Part shown: positions 12,764 to 25,312 of the stretch, in pieces
Numbering within the stretch: position 1 is the stretch's first letter
How the letters are laid out: each line of letters opens with the position of its first letter
Source of the DNA: Papio anubis
Taxonomy: Eukaryota > Chordata > Mammalia > Primates > Cercopithecidae
Assembly: GCF_008728515.1 (NCBI RefSeq)
Contig: NC_044976.1
Span: 212,971,467 to 213,035,466, forward strand
Length of the DNA stretch: 64,000 bases
Direction: 5' to 3'
Made by a program: the position numbers and the translations under genes
Notes under the pieces: model-generated
What the model was told of the DNA's origin: nothing
Databases searched by the model: none
What the model saw: only the letters and a program-made list of their open reading frames with translations

Positions 12764-13748
12764 TAGAGATTCTTTCAAGTGTATATAGAATATACAGCAA
12801 CGTAAGTCATTTTCTGGGCCATAAAACAAATCTTCTAAAGTGTAAAACAATTAAAATCATATAAACTATGTTTTCCAACCACAAGAGAATTAAGCTAGGA
12901 ATCAGTAACAGAAAGATAACTGAAAAATCCATATATTTGGAAATTATGGAATTATGGAAAATTGGAAATATTTGGAAATTGGAAATTAATCAACACACTT
13001 ACAAATAACCCTTAAGAAGGAATCACAAGGGGAATTAAAACTCTTTTGAAATAAAAACACAGCACATCAAAATGTGCAAAGCATGACTAACAGTCCTTAG
13101 AGAGAAACTTCACTTAGATGACAAATTCCCTGAAAGACACAAAGAGCAAAATTCATCTGAGTAACAACAGATAACCACAACAGCCCTGCAACTATTAAAT
13201 AAATTGAATTCACAGTGAAAAACTTACCAACAAAGACAAAACTCCAGGTCTAGGGAGAGCTTCACTGGTAAATCCCACCAAATATTTTGTTAATAAATAA
13301 TACAAATCCCACAAAAACAATTCTATAAAATCAAAGAGAAAAAAGAAGTACTTCTCCTTTTGTTTTTAAAAAGCAAACATGATCCTGCAGTGAAAATTAT
13401 ACAAAGACATTTCAGGAAAAGAAGATGACACAGTAATATCGCTCAGGACTTCAGGATACAAATAGCCTTAGAAATACAATGTGCCAATGCTCGCAATATA
13501 TAATAACACGCCATGAAGAAGTGGGTTTTTCAACAGAATGCAAGGTTCACTCAACTTTGGAAAATCAATGTTAATTCACCATTTTAATAGGACATAAAAG
13601 AGAAAAGTCATATGAGCATTGCAGTAAGTGCAGAAAAAGCTTTAATAAAACTCAATACCCATTCATGATTTTAAAAACTCTCAGTAACCTAGCTCTAGAA
13701 CTGCCTCAATCTGATAAAGGAGGTGTAAAACACCTATATTAACATCAT

Positions 13749-14889
13749 GTTTTTATAACATATTATATTCAAATAATTCTGGGCTTAGAGAAGACTTACA
13801 AAAATATAGCACACATAGTTACCATATACCCTTTACCCACCTTCCTCTAATGTTAGTATCTTATATAGCCACAGTATGAATATCAAAACAAAGAAATTAA
13901 CATCAGTACAATACTATTAACTAAACTACCAACTTTATTTCGATTTCACCAGTTTTTCTACCAATGCCCCTGCCTAGTCCAGGACCCAACCCAGGATCCC
14001 ACATTGCAGTTAAGTCATCATGCCACCTTAGTTTCTCCAATCTATGAGAGTTCCATCATCATTCTTTGTCTATCATGAGGTTGACACTTTTGAAGTTATC
14101 AGGCCAGGTATTTTGAGGAATGTCCTGCCATGTGAGTTTTTCAGGTTTCCTCATGATTATATTGAGGTTATGCATCTCGGAGGAGAGCACTTCAAAAGTG
14201 ATGTGCCGTTCTCAGAGCATCTTATCATGGGTTCCATGAAGTCAGTATCTTACTTACTGGTGATGTTAACCGTGATCACTTGGTTAAAACTGTGTTTTCC
14301 AGATCTCTCCACTGTAAAGTTAGTCATTTTACCTTTGCAAATGATAAATATTCACAGGGAGATATCTTGAGAGTATGGAAATATCCTCTTTCCTAAACTT
14401 TTGCTTACTAATTTTAGCATTCATAGGTGAATCCTGAATGAGCAATTTTCACTCAGGAGTTTTAATGGTAATTTCCTACTTTCCTCACCTCTTTTACATT
14501 AATTGGAATTCATCTGTAAGGAAGACATGTCCCTCTCAACACTTTATTTATTTAGACAATCAATCACTTATTTATGCAATATAGACTCATGATTACATAT
14601 TTTATCCTTTGGATCATAAACTAACACTATATATTTTATTACTGAAATTGTTTCAGCTTTTGCCAGAGGACTCTTCAGGTTTGGGTACTTTCTATGTCTT
14701 GCCTTTTTTTTTTTTTTTTTTTTTTTTTTAAGGCTCCCTCCTTACTTTCTGACATCACAAAATTCTCCAGGCTCATCTTTTTTTCTTCCCCCATAATAGT
14801 GCTGAAATCAGTCACGCCCTCAAGGAGCCTTGACTCCTTTTATTGGAGAATAATATTTAGAAACCCAGATCCGGCTGCTAGATGTGCTC
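13749..14889. mobile_element. 1.14-kb retroposed insertion, family unassigned
   Basis: The segment is bounded by ATTAACATCAT at 13738-13748 and 14890-14900, an 11-bp target-site duplication, and it splits an L1M ORF2 whose text is continuous once it is removed. The content resembles a common interspersed L1-like non-coding repeat (CTCCACTGTAAAGTTAGTCA; ATATTTAGAAACCCAGATCC). A run of 26 T lies at 14704-14729. The open frame at 14044-14370 is judged chance. Confidence 0.75.
14704..14729. repeat. Poly(T) run of 26
   Basis: A pure homopolymer lies inside the 13749-14889 insertion rather than at its end, so it is either an expanded T tract or the tail of a second small insertion. Confidence 0.9.
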
Positions 14890-15480
14890 ATTAACATCAT
14901 ATTTAATGGTGAAAGGTGCTTTTCTCCCTAAGACTAGAAACAAAGTCAGGATGCTCACTCTTATCACTATTCACATTATATTGAGGGTCTTAGCCAATAC
15001 AGAAAGGCAAAAGAAGAAAATGCATACAGATTAGAAATGAAGTAAAACTTTATTTACAGAAGATATGATTGTCTGTGCAGAGAATTGTAAGTAATCTACA
15101 AAAAAGGTTACTACAACTAATTCTTGCAAGCCTGCAGGAGAAAAGGTCAGTATGAAAAAACCAACTGTATTTCTATATAGTGGCAGCAAAATAAAGTGAA
15201 AATGAAATTCTAAATATCATTTCCCTTGGAAGACATGAAACACTTAAGGATAAACCTAACAAAATTTGTGTAAGACTTAAACACTGAAAATTACAAAACA
15301 TTACTGAGAGAAATTAAAGATGACCTAAATAAATGGAGATAAATTGCATTCATGGATCTGAAGACTCACTGTTAAGATGTCAGCTCTCCCTAAATCTATC
15401 TACAGATTCAACACAGTCTCACACAAAATCTTAGCAGACTGACAGAGTGTAAAATTTATGTAGAAATCTATATAGACATT
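14890..15480 (+). mobile_element. L1M ORF2 copy, continued
   Basis: Plus-strand L1 RT-region text resumes (TTTAATGGTGAAAGGTGCTT) and passes GCCAATACAGAAAGGCAAAAG and AAATGGAGATAAATTGCATT. It is decayed throughout and is the continuation of 11450-13737. Confidence 0.75.
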
Positions 15481-15494
15481 AATCTAGATAAATT

Positions 15495-15690
15495 CATGCT
15501 ACAAAACACCCTGCTAGAGAATCTTAAAGCTTGAAGGTACTTAAAGAATCGTATCTTTTGCATGAGTAAATGACCTGTCCATGTCCACAAAGAAAGCAAG
15601 AAGCAAATCCAGGACCAGGATCCAACTTTGTTCTTTCATGTTTTGATACTGTGCTCTTTAGAGTGGAACATCACGCTACTTGTAATTCAG
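15495..15690 (-). mobile_element. MIR
   Basis: TGACCTGTCCATGTCCACAAAG and GATACTGTGCTCTTTAGAG match MIR core read in antisense. Confidence 0.55.
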
Positions 15691-17627
15691 ATTACTTCAC
15701 TTTTTACTTTGCCTAGGAAGAGATTCAGATCTCCTCAACAGATGCCAGAATCTCTAGATGTGCCATCACTTCTTGATGTGCAGCAATAAGTAGAAAAATA
15801 GCCAATAATTATGTGATAATAAATTAACAAGAATAAATTTACCAAAACTTATTAATAAAAATGTAACAATAATCCCTGATCTTAGGAATTAATTGACTTT
15901 TACAATAAATTACACATTTTAAAGATATAAGGACTCCATAAAAATGTTTTATTTTATAAATGATTTAGTAATTTACACTGAAACACTGAAATTTTAACTG
16001 GATTCATTAAAACAGCTACTAACGTCAGGCTGGTTCTCAATTAATTTCGTGTTCATCTGTGATATGATACAAACCCAAATAGACTCAATCACATTTTCCT
16101 TTCAGAAAGAAACTGAAATTTAAAAGTGCTGCTATAATAAAGTTGCTCCTTCAAGTATGTATGGGGCTGCAGAGAACACCAGAGCCTCGGGGGTCACACA
16201 GGATGCCGTGAGTAAGTCTGTAGATGGCATCAATCCACGACCAATCTATTATTTACAGAAACAGTCATTTTTTGGTTGTGCTTCTTTATGCAAGATATTT
16301 AACACTTTTGCTCAAATTAAGTGGCACCCATTTAAAAAAAAAATTATAACAACTTGAAGGAATTTATCTACATATGTCATCAGAAGTTGTTTTGGCAGCT
16401 CCTCCTCCCTGCCAGAGCTGCTGGCTCCCCTAATTCCATTCCCACATGGTAGCTGCTGGCTGTCTTACTATCACCTTTACGCTGGGCGTGTCTAGCCCAG
16501 TGGAGCTGAGACAGGATAGGCCTTGCTTCCTTACTGGTATACTGGTTGGGCTCTCAGAGCTTTCTCCAGGTGGGGCCAAACTCTTATTTAACATGAATAG
16601 CTGAACACTGAGATAAGGAAACTTTGTAGCTAATCTTATTGTCCTCACAGGACTAAGGAGGTCCATATTTTGGCCCTTCTTTGAATTTACAGGGCCACAT
16701 TGGTACCCCAACCACTGTCTCTTAAAGAAATGGTTGTTTTCCTCTTCTTTTTTTTGGAGTAAGTCCTCCTAGAAGAGGGTGTCTAGAAGGGATGATATTT
16801 AGTTGTAGCTTATTATTAGCTATTTATTAAAAATAAAACCATGCATGATTTCTGGGAGACACAGCAAGCCCTCATCTCTTCCAGGTTTGTTGTGTACTGA
16901 CACGATGAAAACAGTACACAGCTCATTAGGGGCATTCCTATATATGCATGCAACTCATAAGGAACATCCTCAGTGATACAAAGTGGATGTAAAATTGTCT
17001 ATAAGAAGATAATAAACATTTAGCACATTTAAGAATGCTCAAATGCTTCTCATCAAAGTTGTGAAGGATTCAGTACTTAACATGGTACTTTTAGACACAG
17101 AAGAAACTCAGGATATGTGAGTTGAATCGAGTAGAGGTGTCTAACATGAGGCACCTATTTTAAATTCCTAGTTACAAGAAACAGATCGAAAATCACCACA
17201 CTCCCAGTGACCAATAACATAATACAGACATGAAGTGCTTGTGTTACTTCCTCCTAACTCATCTAATTCATATGACATAATTCTATCTTTACCTTAAGGC
17301 TTAACAGAGAAGAACACCTGGCACATAATAGACCCGAAATAAATGTTGTTGACTAATAAATGTTTCAGAGAAAAATATGAAATGTTGGAATAAACTGAAA
17401 GGGATGAACTAAAAATAATTACAGAAAAATTTGGAGTAAATTATTGAATGAAAAATATTTCATAGTAAAAATTTTATATAAGCATCTGAAAATCAAAGTA
17501 TCAAAATCAATGAATGTACTAACAATATCTGAGGTGGTTAAAAAAAAAAAAAGCGGGTAGCGGGGGACAGACATAATAATATCCCGTTCCTGAACTTAAG
17601 CAAAAATTGCAGTATTTAAAACAAGAA
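15690..17627. other. Non-repeat intron segment
   Basis: No transposon is recognised except a possible L2/MIR tail near 17290-17370. The block 16390-16740 is more GC-rich than its surroundings and carries a 93-codon minus-strand frame (16430-16711) that matches nothing I know. Confidence 0.5.
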
Positions 17628-17900
17628 GGGTGGGTGCAGTGGTTCACATAATCCCAGCACTTTGGGAGGCCAAGGAGGGAGGATTGTTTGAGCCCAGGAA
17701 TTCAATACCATACCAGGCAACATGGCAAAACCTACAAAAAGTACCAAAAAATTAGGCAGGTATGGTAACTCACACCTGCAGTTCGAGTTACTTGGGAGGC
17801 TGAGGTGAGAGGTAGAGGCTGCTGAGCTGTGATTGTGCCACTGCACTCCAGCCTGGCCAACAGAGACCTTGCCTCAAAAAATACATAAATAAATAAAAAC
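17628..17900 (+). mobile_element. Alu, old (J-like)
   Basis: It runs from GGGTGGGTGCAGTGGTTCAC to an ATACATAAATAAATAAA tail. It has many substitutions and small deletions. It is head-to-head with the Alu 51 bp to its right. Confidence 0.9.
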
Positions 17901-17951
17901 AAGTAATAAGCAGATCACAATAAAACTAAACATATATAATTAGTAGTGTTC

Positions 17952-18257
17952 TTTTTTTTTTTTTTTTTTTTTTAAGCGATTGGGTCTCACTCTGTCATCC
18001 AGGCTGGAGTACAGTGGTGTAATCATAGCTCACTGCAGCCTCAACCTCAACCTCCTGGGCTTAAGCGATTCTCCTGCCTGCCTTAGCAGCCTCCTCAGGA
18101 GTGTGCCACCACGCCCAGCTGATTTTTTTATTTTTCTTGTAGAGATGGGGTCTCACTGTGTTGCCCATGCTGGTCTCAAACTCCTGGCCTCAAGTGATCC
18201 TCCCACCTCGGCCTTCCAAAGTGCTGGGATTACAGGCATGAGCCACCATGCCTGGCC
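17952..18257 (-). mobile_element. Alu, full length
   Basis: It reads from a run of 22 T to GCCACCATGCCTGGCC. TAGTAGTGTTC at 17941-17951 and TAGCAGTATTC at 18258-18268 are a decayed target-site duplication. Confidence 0.95.
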
Positions 18258-18774
18258 TAGCAGTATTCATTTTGTGGGCAATAAAGTTCTGTTTCAAATG
18301 ACAGAAAAGTCCAAAATAAGACATTGTGTTTACTACTTCATTAAATATTAAAAACAAATTTCTTTAAATTCCTTTTAAAACAAAGATTTGTATAAATGAA
18401 TCTGAAGTGTTTACTGTAAAATTAAAGACATAAGGGCAAATTAAACATTTTTAACTAGTTTTTTAAAGAAAAAATAATACTGGGTATCTTTTTTAAAATT
18501 AAAGAAATAACGAGAGGCAAACTAACAAATTATTATGGGAAAAAATAGAAAAATAAATTCTGTGATCATGTTGAGTAAAATTTCAAGAGGCATTTAGGGA
18601 GTCAAAATTATAAGTAAAATTTTGTGCACAGAAGTTCAGTATTCACTTAAATGTCGGTAAAATGGAAAGTATCATTACATCATTAACTTTTAATCACTTA
18701 AAATATTTTTACTATAAATTCATTTTAGCAGTGCAGCCAAAATATATACACACTATGCCATAAAGATATCTTAC

Positions 18775-18862
18775 CTTTTTATCATATACATCTTGCCAGT
18801 TTACTCCAGAAAAGAAACTGTGTCTCATAATTTCTTTTGCATCATCTGGTCCTCCACCAAGG
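18775..18862 (-). CDS. AKT3: AKT3 coding exon, 88 nt: end of kinase C-lobe
   Basis: The first base completes the Arg codon begun in the 215-nt exon. The next 29 codons read LGGGPDDAKEIMRHSFFSGV and then NWQDVYDKK, about residues 389-417, the last helix of the kinase C-lobe before the C-terminal tail. The acceptor is TTCTCATAG and the donor AAG|GTAAGA, ending in phase 0. The 88-nt length matches the conserved AKT exon. The tail exons that should follow (LVPPFKP and the hydrophobic-motif Ser) were searched for by eye between 1 and 18774 and not found, so they lie outside the window. An inverted Alu pair sits about 520 nt downstream of the donor. Confidence 0.97.
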
Positions 18863-19059
18863 CTATGAGAACAGAAATAAAATTAAGTACAAAACATTTA
18901 CATAAGCTCAAAGCATAACAAAAAAAAAAAAAAAAGGTTTTGTGAAAGTGTAATTTTCTGCACAATAAATAGTTCTTGTGATAAACAGCTCTAAAAGTAA
19001 ACAGCTTTTGCTATAAGTTCTATTTTTCCTAATATGCTTATAAGAACTAGCTTCAGAAG

Positions 19060-19225
19060 AGTATAGTATTTGGAAAAGAGCAGAGGCTTTGGAGATAGAT
19101 CTGGAAGAAGCAACCATCTCTGGCACTTATGAGATGTGTGACAACAGAAAAGAGGCTTAACCTCAGTTTTCTAATCTGCAGAGTGAGGAATAATAATATT
19201 TGCTGGTGGGTCACTGCAATGGTTA
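19060..19225 (+). mobile_element. MIR
   Basis: GAGGCTTTGGAGATAGATCTGG, CTTAACCTCAGTTTTCTAATCTG and GAATAATAATA occur in the order and spacing of MIR. Confidence 0.7.
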
Positions 19226-19240
19226 GAAACAACATAGGAA

Positions 19241-19600
19241 TATGGTTTGGCTGTGTCCCCACCCAAATCTCATCTTGAACTGTAGCTCCCATAATCCCCA
19301 TGTGTCATGGCAGGGACCAGGTGGGAGGTAACTGAATCATGGGGGCAGGTTTTTCCCATGCTGTTCTCATGAGAGTCAGTAAGTCTCATGAGATCTGATG
19401 GTTTTACAAAGGGCGGTTCCCCTGCACATGCTCTTGGGTGCCGCCATGTAAGATGTGCCTCTGCTTCTCCTTCACCTTCTACTATGATTATGAGGCCTCC
19501 CTAGCCAAGTGGAACTGTGAGTCCAATAAACCCCTTTTTCTTTATAAATTATGCAGTCTCAGGTATTTCTTCATAGCAGTATGAAAATGGATTAATAATA
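19241..19600 (+). mobile_element. Solo MaLR LTR (MST/THE1 type)
   Basis: ATATGGTTTGGCTGTGTCCC, GGAGGTAACTGAATCATGGG and AACTGTGAGTCCAATAAACC mark a mammalian apparent LTR retrotransposon LTR in the plus direction. Only one LTR is present and it codes for nothing. ATAGG occurs at both edges and may be the 5-bp target-site duplication. Confidence 0.88.
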
Positions 19601-20811
19601 GGTAAGGAAATTCTGGTGTTTTCTGGCTTCTTCAATTTAATATAGTACATATTACTAAGAATAAAGGAACTAAAAGTGAGAAATAGAAAGAACAGGAGGA
19701 AATGAGGGAAAAAGAACAAGAAAAGGAAGAGAAAATAAACCTATATATCTGAATTTAATATAGTTGGCTTTATTTGGACTTGTTCATTATTAGAAATGAT
19801 ATGTACCGGTAAGTGCTTAACAACCAGCTCTCTGTGAGCAATCATGCATTTATACAAATATAATTTTTTCTTTTTTTTTTTTCCAAGGGCATAGTAGATA
19901 CCAGGTGCTCAGAGCAGAGCAGCCATGGAGCTGCTGGGACCGAACCTTGCCTGACCTAGCCACAACCACACCCCATACATAAAAATTTAAATTTTACTGA
20001 TATAAAGAATGCAAAACACAAAATTTACAAAGATCATAGAATATACAATGTTGTGTATTGTAAATTAGTCACCTGATTCTCACAGAAAACTTCTTAATTT
20101 TTGTTGTACTCCAAAGCCACTAATGGATGCAACTTACGATTAGTTTCAACATGAATACTGGTTGACATTTTCGTTTATGCTAAAGTCAAAGCTGAAAGTG
20201 ATACAATGGAGACTTCAGAACTTCACTTGTCAGTTATGTGAGTGACTTCTTTGCTAAATGGTTAATAACTTTGGGACAGTGGAAGAAGACTCACTTTTTG
20301 GTGCTATTTACAATGTAACGAATATGGACACAACAAACTTTTAAATTTAATCTGCATTATTAACATTTTCTCTTAAGTCTAAACAATCAACAAGACCGTA
20401 AGTCCAGCCCCAACTCATACTATTTGCCAATTCTGGTGGTATAAATTCTCCCACCGTGGCCAATTTTGAGCTACCAGTAAGATGTCACTGAACACGTAGG
20501 CAGAAAGAGATGCATCGTAGAAAACCATTATATATTATGTCCATAGAGATACAGCAGACATAACTAATCTCAAAAATACAGATAACAGTGAAACATAACA
20601 AATTAAGGAGTAATGAGTTTTGAGTATTTATGACCTTTGCTTTTCCTATTCTTAACTAGTAAATTTATATAATTTTTAATAATGACCATAATCTACAACC
20701 AGCTCACAAAATTGGTGTAAATTTCACAGTTGGTTCTTGAGAGCCGGTATATGCTAACTCCAACACACCACTGGGTTGGAAGAAAACCAAGTAGGTCACA
20801 GAAAACAAATA

Positions 20812-20986
20812 CAGATGCTCCTAAACTTAACGATGGGTTATGTCTAGATAAACCCACATTTCAACTTAAGATGGGTTTATCTGGATGCAATTCCATCATT
20901 AGTTGAGGACCATACTAAATACGCATCACTTTTGCACCATCATAAAGTCAAAAAATTGTCAAGCCATCGTAGGTTGGAAATCATTT
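20812..20986. mobile_element. Tigger-type non-autonomous DNA transposon
   Basis: The left end (CAGATGCTCCTAAACTTAAC) and the right end in reverse complement (ATGATTTCCAACCTACGATG) are imperfect inverted repeats. The interior text AAGTCAAAAAATTGTCAAGC matches a Tigger/MER6-like group from memory; the family name is uncertain. Confidence 0.6.
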
Positions 20987-22299
20987 ATAATTATACAATT
21001 CTAATGACTTCTGGTTATTAGATCTAAGAAACACATGACTGGGAAGGACCTAGGATCCTTTGACACACAGTCAAAATGGAAAACAGTCAACTGATACCTG
21101 AGTATCTTTAGTGATGATAAATGATTCACATCAGCTGGGTCTCCAACTCCCAGATCCTTATAAAATTCTCTAAATGAACTACACCCCAGAGATGGGACTT
21201 TTAGGTTTGATCATAATAGTGCTGTTTGATGTTTGCATTTGGAAGTTTCAGACTGGTAGTTCTGTATTCAGTGAGAGCTCAGCATTTCAGATCCTGCCCT
21301 CTTTTTCATTCTATTTCAATTGTGTAGGGTTTCTTCCCCAGGAGACTGCAAACTCCTCTGAAGACAAGGAGAGTGCTGGATTATCCAAAAGGCATTCTAA
21401 GCTTGTGCTTAGGGAACCAGAGAAGCAAAAGCACCAAAACACGTTTCTGAAAAGCATTTAATATTTTCAAGCATGCATCAACATAGTCTGCATGAGAAAC
21501 ATCAAAGCTCCATGGCATTTTCTTACACTTATGTTATAGTTTATTTCAATACTGTTTTCATTTGAATTGTACTTGAGATGGGAGTTGGAGTGGAGAATCA
21601 TAATCATTTTGTAAATAAAATGTTTTAATCCAGCTTTAGTTATCCATTTTTGTAACTCCTCAAGTTTTCTAGCAATACTTTGGTTTTGAACATAGCCAGC
21701 ATTTATTCTATATTTATCAAATACATGTAAAACTAAAATATCAGCTATGAATACTATGCAAAGTCTGAGAATACAATCAGACTTCCATTTTAGAAGCTAG
21801 GAGAAATTCTTTAACACACTTCCTCAATGTGTGAAACTGTCAAAAATTTCAGTGTCAATGACTCTCTAATATACAATTTAAGACTTCAAAAATAATAACA
21901 AAATATGCTTTGAAGTAAGATATTTATGTCTAGAATACTAAACTCCAGTATCAGAATGCCAAACTAAATCCTCAGCTACTATGAATTCCTTTACTATTAG
22001 GAACATCACAGAATTCACATTTTCCTAATGTTACTGAATACATGAGGTCATGTTTTTCCTATCAACTCTGCATAGGAAGATAAAGGAGGGGCTAACAGAA
22101 TGAACATAAAGGATGGAGAGTAAGAAATAAAAGCAAAATGATAGTTGACCCTTGGATAGCACTAACAGCAATTCCATAACACATACCAGAAAAATTCCAG
22201 TAGTATTTAAAATAGCTGTGTAGAAAAAATGAAGAGTTGTATTATAATGCTATCATTACTTATGTTTCCAAAGACTTTTCAAGATCCTTGTTAGTTTTC

Positions 22300-23640
22300 T
22301 TTTCTTTCTGCCCCTGAAACTGAGGTTCCCTAAGATTCTGTCCTGAGGCCCTCTTCTCCTTATCCACTACCCTCGCCACTACTACCTTGGCTCTAGCTAC
22401 CTCCTAGATATAGTTATGGCTCCCAATCCATATAGTCAGTTACTGTGTTTTTTTTAAGCATTGATTCTATTATTTCCAGCTGCTCACTTGACATTTCCAT
22501 CTTGGTTTTATATAGAAACTTCAGACTCAGTGTACCCAAAGTTATTATCAACATCTACCCCCATCAAGTCTCGTTGGTTTGCATATCCTGTCTGTTAATC
22601 ACCCTAGCTGGAAACCTCAGAGGGATTCCTGACTCCTCCTACTTCCTCACAGTTTCTAGTTAATCATAACCTCTATCACTTGTGTACTACTGCTTCAGGA
22701 AGGACTCCATCTATTATCTGAACAATTCCATAAATATTCTTTAAAAAAAAAATAAAAAAAAAGACAGGGACTCACTCTATTGCCCAGGCTGGAGTGCAAT
22801 GGGGTCAACTTGGCTCACTGCAGTCTCGACCTCCTGGGCTCCAGCCATTCTCCCACCTCAGCCTCCCAAGTAGCTGGGACTACAGCATGTGCCACCTCAC
22901 CCAGCATTTTTTTTTTTTTTTAACAGAGATGAATCTTGCTATATTGCCCAGATTGGTCCCTGAACTCCCAACCTCAAGTGATCTTCCTGCCTCGGTCTCC
23001 CAAAGTGCTGGGATTACAGGCGTAAGCCACTGTGCCCGGCCCAATAAACACTTTTAACTGCTCTGCCTGCCCCTGGATCCTCACTCATCTAATCTGTCCA
23101 TGACAAAGATGCCAGAGTTACCTTTTCATGACACAAATCTGATTATACTATCCCTTGCTTTAAATACTTAAGCACTATCTCATCCTCTTCTGAATAAAGA
23201 TTAAATATTTTCTAAGAAACCTAAGATCCTTATAATCTAATATCAGCTTCATTTCCCAATGTTACCCAACTCATATTCTACACTCTAGTCACTGAGCTTC
23301 TCAAATGCCATGTTCTTTTGCAATCCTAGCTAAACTCTACATGTAAATTTCTGTGCTTGAGTGCCAATGCAAATTCGAACTCCTTTCTGACTCAGCTCAA
23401 GTCCCCTAATCCCCTAGACAAAGCCAATAATTTCAACAGTACTTTGTATGTAGTTTGACCTGAGCATCTGTGAGTATATGTTTTGTGCCCCAGATTATTC
23501 TATGAACATCTAGAGCAGAGACTGGTTCATCTCACTCATCCTTGTATCCCCTGTTTTTGCTGCAGCAGTGGAGGGGCTTGACACATCTATTATAAAAGAA
23601 ATTATTAGATCATTGAAAATACTGCATCTTCTCATTAGAT
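22300..23640 (+). mobile_element. L2 copy split by an Alu
   Basis: The left part (22300-22738) shows L2 ORF2 text such as CTCACTTGACATTTCCATCTTGG. The right part (23043-23640) continues with CAAATCTGATTATACTATCCC, and the 3' end CATCTAGAGCAGAGACTGG. The Alu at 22741-23041 interrupts it. Confidence 0.7.
22741..23041 (-). mobile_element. Alu, full length
   Basis: Antisense Alu from GACAGGGACTCACTCTATTG to CACTGTGCCCGGCC. The tail end is A-rich on the plus strand rather than T-rich, so the original poly(A) tail is gone or rearranged. CATAAATATTCTTT and CAATAAACACTTTT form a decayed target-site duplication. Confidence 0.94.
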
Positions 23641-23978
23641 CAATAACAACCTCCTGGTGAACAAACAGGAATTATTCTATTAATACATACCAGGCGGCTA
23701 ACATTCTAAGAATTTGCCTCACATTCATTCAGTAGTTCCTAAGTACTGACTATGTGCTATTCACAGGGTGGGCTGACAAATTAAAAAAAAAAGAAAAAAG
23801 AATGAGACATACACATGAAAACCACAAGTAAATTTTGTTCTACTAGCCATTTATATAGAGGGCCACAAAGTAAAGGGTGGTCAAAGTTGCCTGCCAGAAT
23901 AAGAAAAGTATGAGATAAAAATTCACTGCCTTGAATACCAAGCCAAATATTAGACCAAAAAATCAAATAGATAAAAGT

Positions 23979-24284
23979 TGGCTGGACACGGTGGCTCACG
24001 CCTGTAATCCCAGCACTTTGGAAAGCCGAGGTGGGTGGAACACGAGGTCAGGAGATGGAGACCATCCTGGCCAACATGGTGAAACCCCGTCTCTACTTAA
24101 ATACAAAAAAAAAACAGCCAGGTGTGGTGGTGTGCACCTGTACTCCCAGCTACTCAGGAGGTCAGGAGGCTGAGGCAGGGGAATTGCTTGAACCTAGGAG
24201 GCGGGGGTTGCAGCGGGTCAAGATCGTGCCACCGCACTCCAGCCCAGATGACAGAGCGAGACCACCTCTCAAAAAAAAAAAAAA
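23979..24284 (+). mobile_element. Alu, full length
   Basis: It starts GGCTGGACACGGTGGCTCAC and ends in a run of A. AGATAAAAGT occurs at 23969-23978 and 24285-24294 as a perfect 10-bp target-site duplication. Confidence 0.96.
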
Positions 24285-24439
24285 AGATAAAAGTCACTAC
24301 TCTGTTTAAAGGTTACCTATCACCAGGTGCTGCTCCTTACTTAATTGTAAAAGAATGCTATTAAACGGAACACATTTCAAAACTTGAACTAAGAAATTGT
24401 TGCACTGTAAATAAGATACATACGAAATACCAAATAGGC

Positions 24440-24645
24440 ACCAAGAAACTTGATTTCTACTCTTGGTCTGCACGAATGTTCTGAGAGACCTTGAATAAAT
24501 CACCTAACCCTCTCTGGGCCTTTGTTTTCAACTCAATGAAATGGAAATGAGAATAGTATCTCCCCTATCCACCCAACAAGGCTACTGAAAAAGCCAGGGA
24601 GTTCATGTATGTGAAAGTGCTCTGAAAAAGAAAACAAAATCACTT
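24440..24645 (+). mobile_element. MIR
   Basis: AGACCTTGAATAAATCACCTAAC, CTCTCTGGGCCTTTG and GAATAGTATCTCCCC follow MIR order. Confidence 0.7.
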
Positions 24646-25312
24646 TACACATATAAATAATGTCTGTAGCTAGGATTACAAAATGATTCTTGAATAATTC
24701 TTCACAAAGCAAAAAGACAGTATCTCTTTTATTATGTTTGCTTATTTCTGCTGAAGATAAAGTCATGCTCCTTATAAGGTTAAAAGCTAGAAGAATGCAA
24801 TGAAAACCATTTCTAAGATAGAGTTAAAAATCCAACTTTTTGGGATTCACTCATTAATCCAGTCAGTATACACACATACATATACATATATATATGAGCA
24901 TCAACCATAAATAAAACATTTTCATAAAACCCTATGTGAGGTATTATAAAAGATTCAACAATATGTGAAATCATCTATGCTTCAAATGAGTAGACTCAGA
25001 GAAATACTGATATGCACAGATACCTAGATGGGAAGGCAGATATATACATATACAAACACACATATTAAGAGACATTTTGAAAATTAATAGTCATTTCACA
25101 TGATTTATGAATTTATAAACATGAATGAATGTATAAACATGAATAAAAAATACTGTAGTTCGCTGAACAAAGCAGCAAGAGCCATAGGATTCTTCAAGTC
25201 ATAGCCATAGCTACAAAAACAGAAATACAAAGTGTGTACAATTTTTTTTGCCATCAACCCTTTCAGCTATGCATAGAAAAGATTATTTTCAAATGACAAA
25301 AAAGCAGTTAGA

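Larger units (their letters stand above)
11450..13737 (+). mobile_element. L1M ORF2 copy, first part
   Basis: Old plus-strand L1 runs from the inter-ORF region (TACTGCAAACTCTAG near 11485) through endonuclease-region text into the RT region near 13250. It is split by a FLAM (11939-12084) and a Tigger-type element (12345-12763). It continues at 14890 after a third insertion; L1 reading resumes exactly across the duplicated ATTAACATCAT. Confidence 0.8.
1..18774 (-). other. AKT3: AKT3 intron, 5' part, downstream of the 88-nt exon
   Basis: This is the start of the intron that follows the 88-nt exon; its 3' end lies before base 1. About four-fifths is recognisable LINE or Alu sequence, listed separately. 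Positions 25-385 and 9640-10750 show no repeat or gene that I recognise. Positions 17290-17370 resemble a short L2 or MIR 3' end. No exon matching the AKT3 C-terminal tail or the alternative short C-terminus was seen. Confidence 0.85.

Noticed and set aside
14044..14370. 108-codon plus-strand open frame
   Set aside because: It lies inside a TSD-bounded repeat insertion and resembles no known protein.
16430..16711. 93-codon minus-strand open frame in a GC-richer block
   Set aside because: It could be an exon-like segment, but no flanking splice sites fit AKT3 and no family is recognised. Kept only as a comment on the region.
1..18774. Search for the AKT3 C-terminal tail exons
   Set aside because: No segment matching the tail (LVPPFKP onward or the hydrophobic motif) was found by eye, so the exons are taken to lie outside the window.
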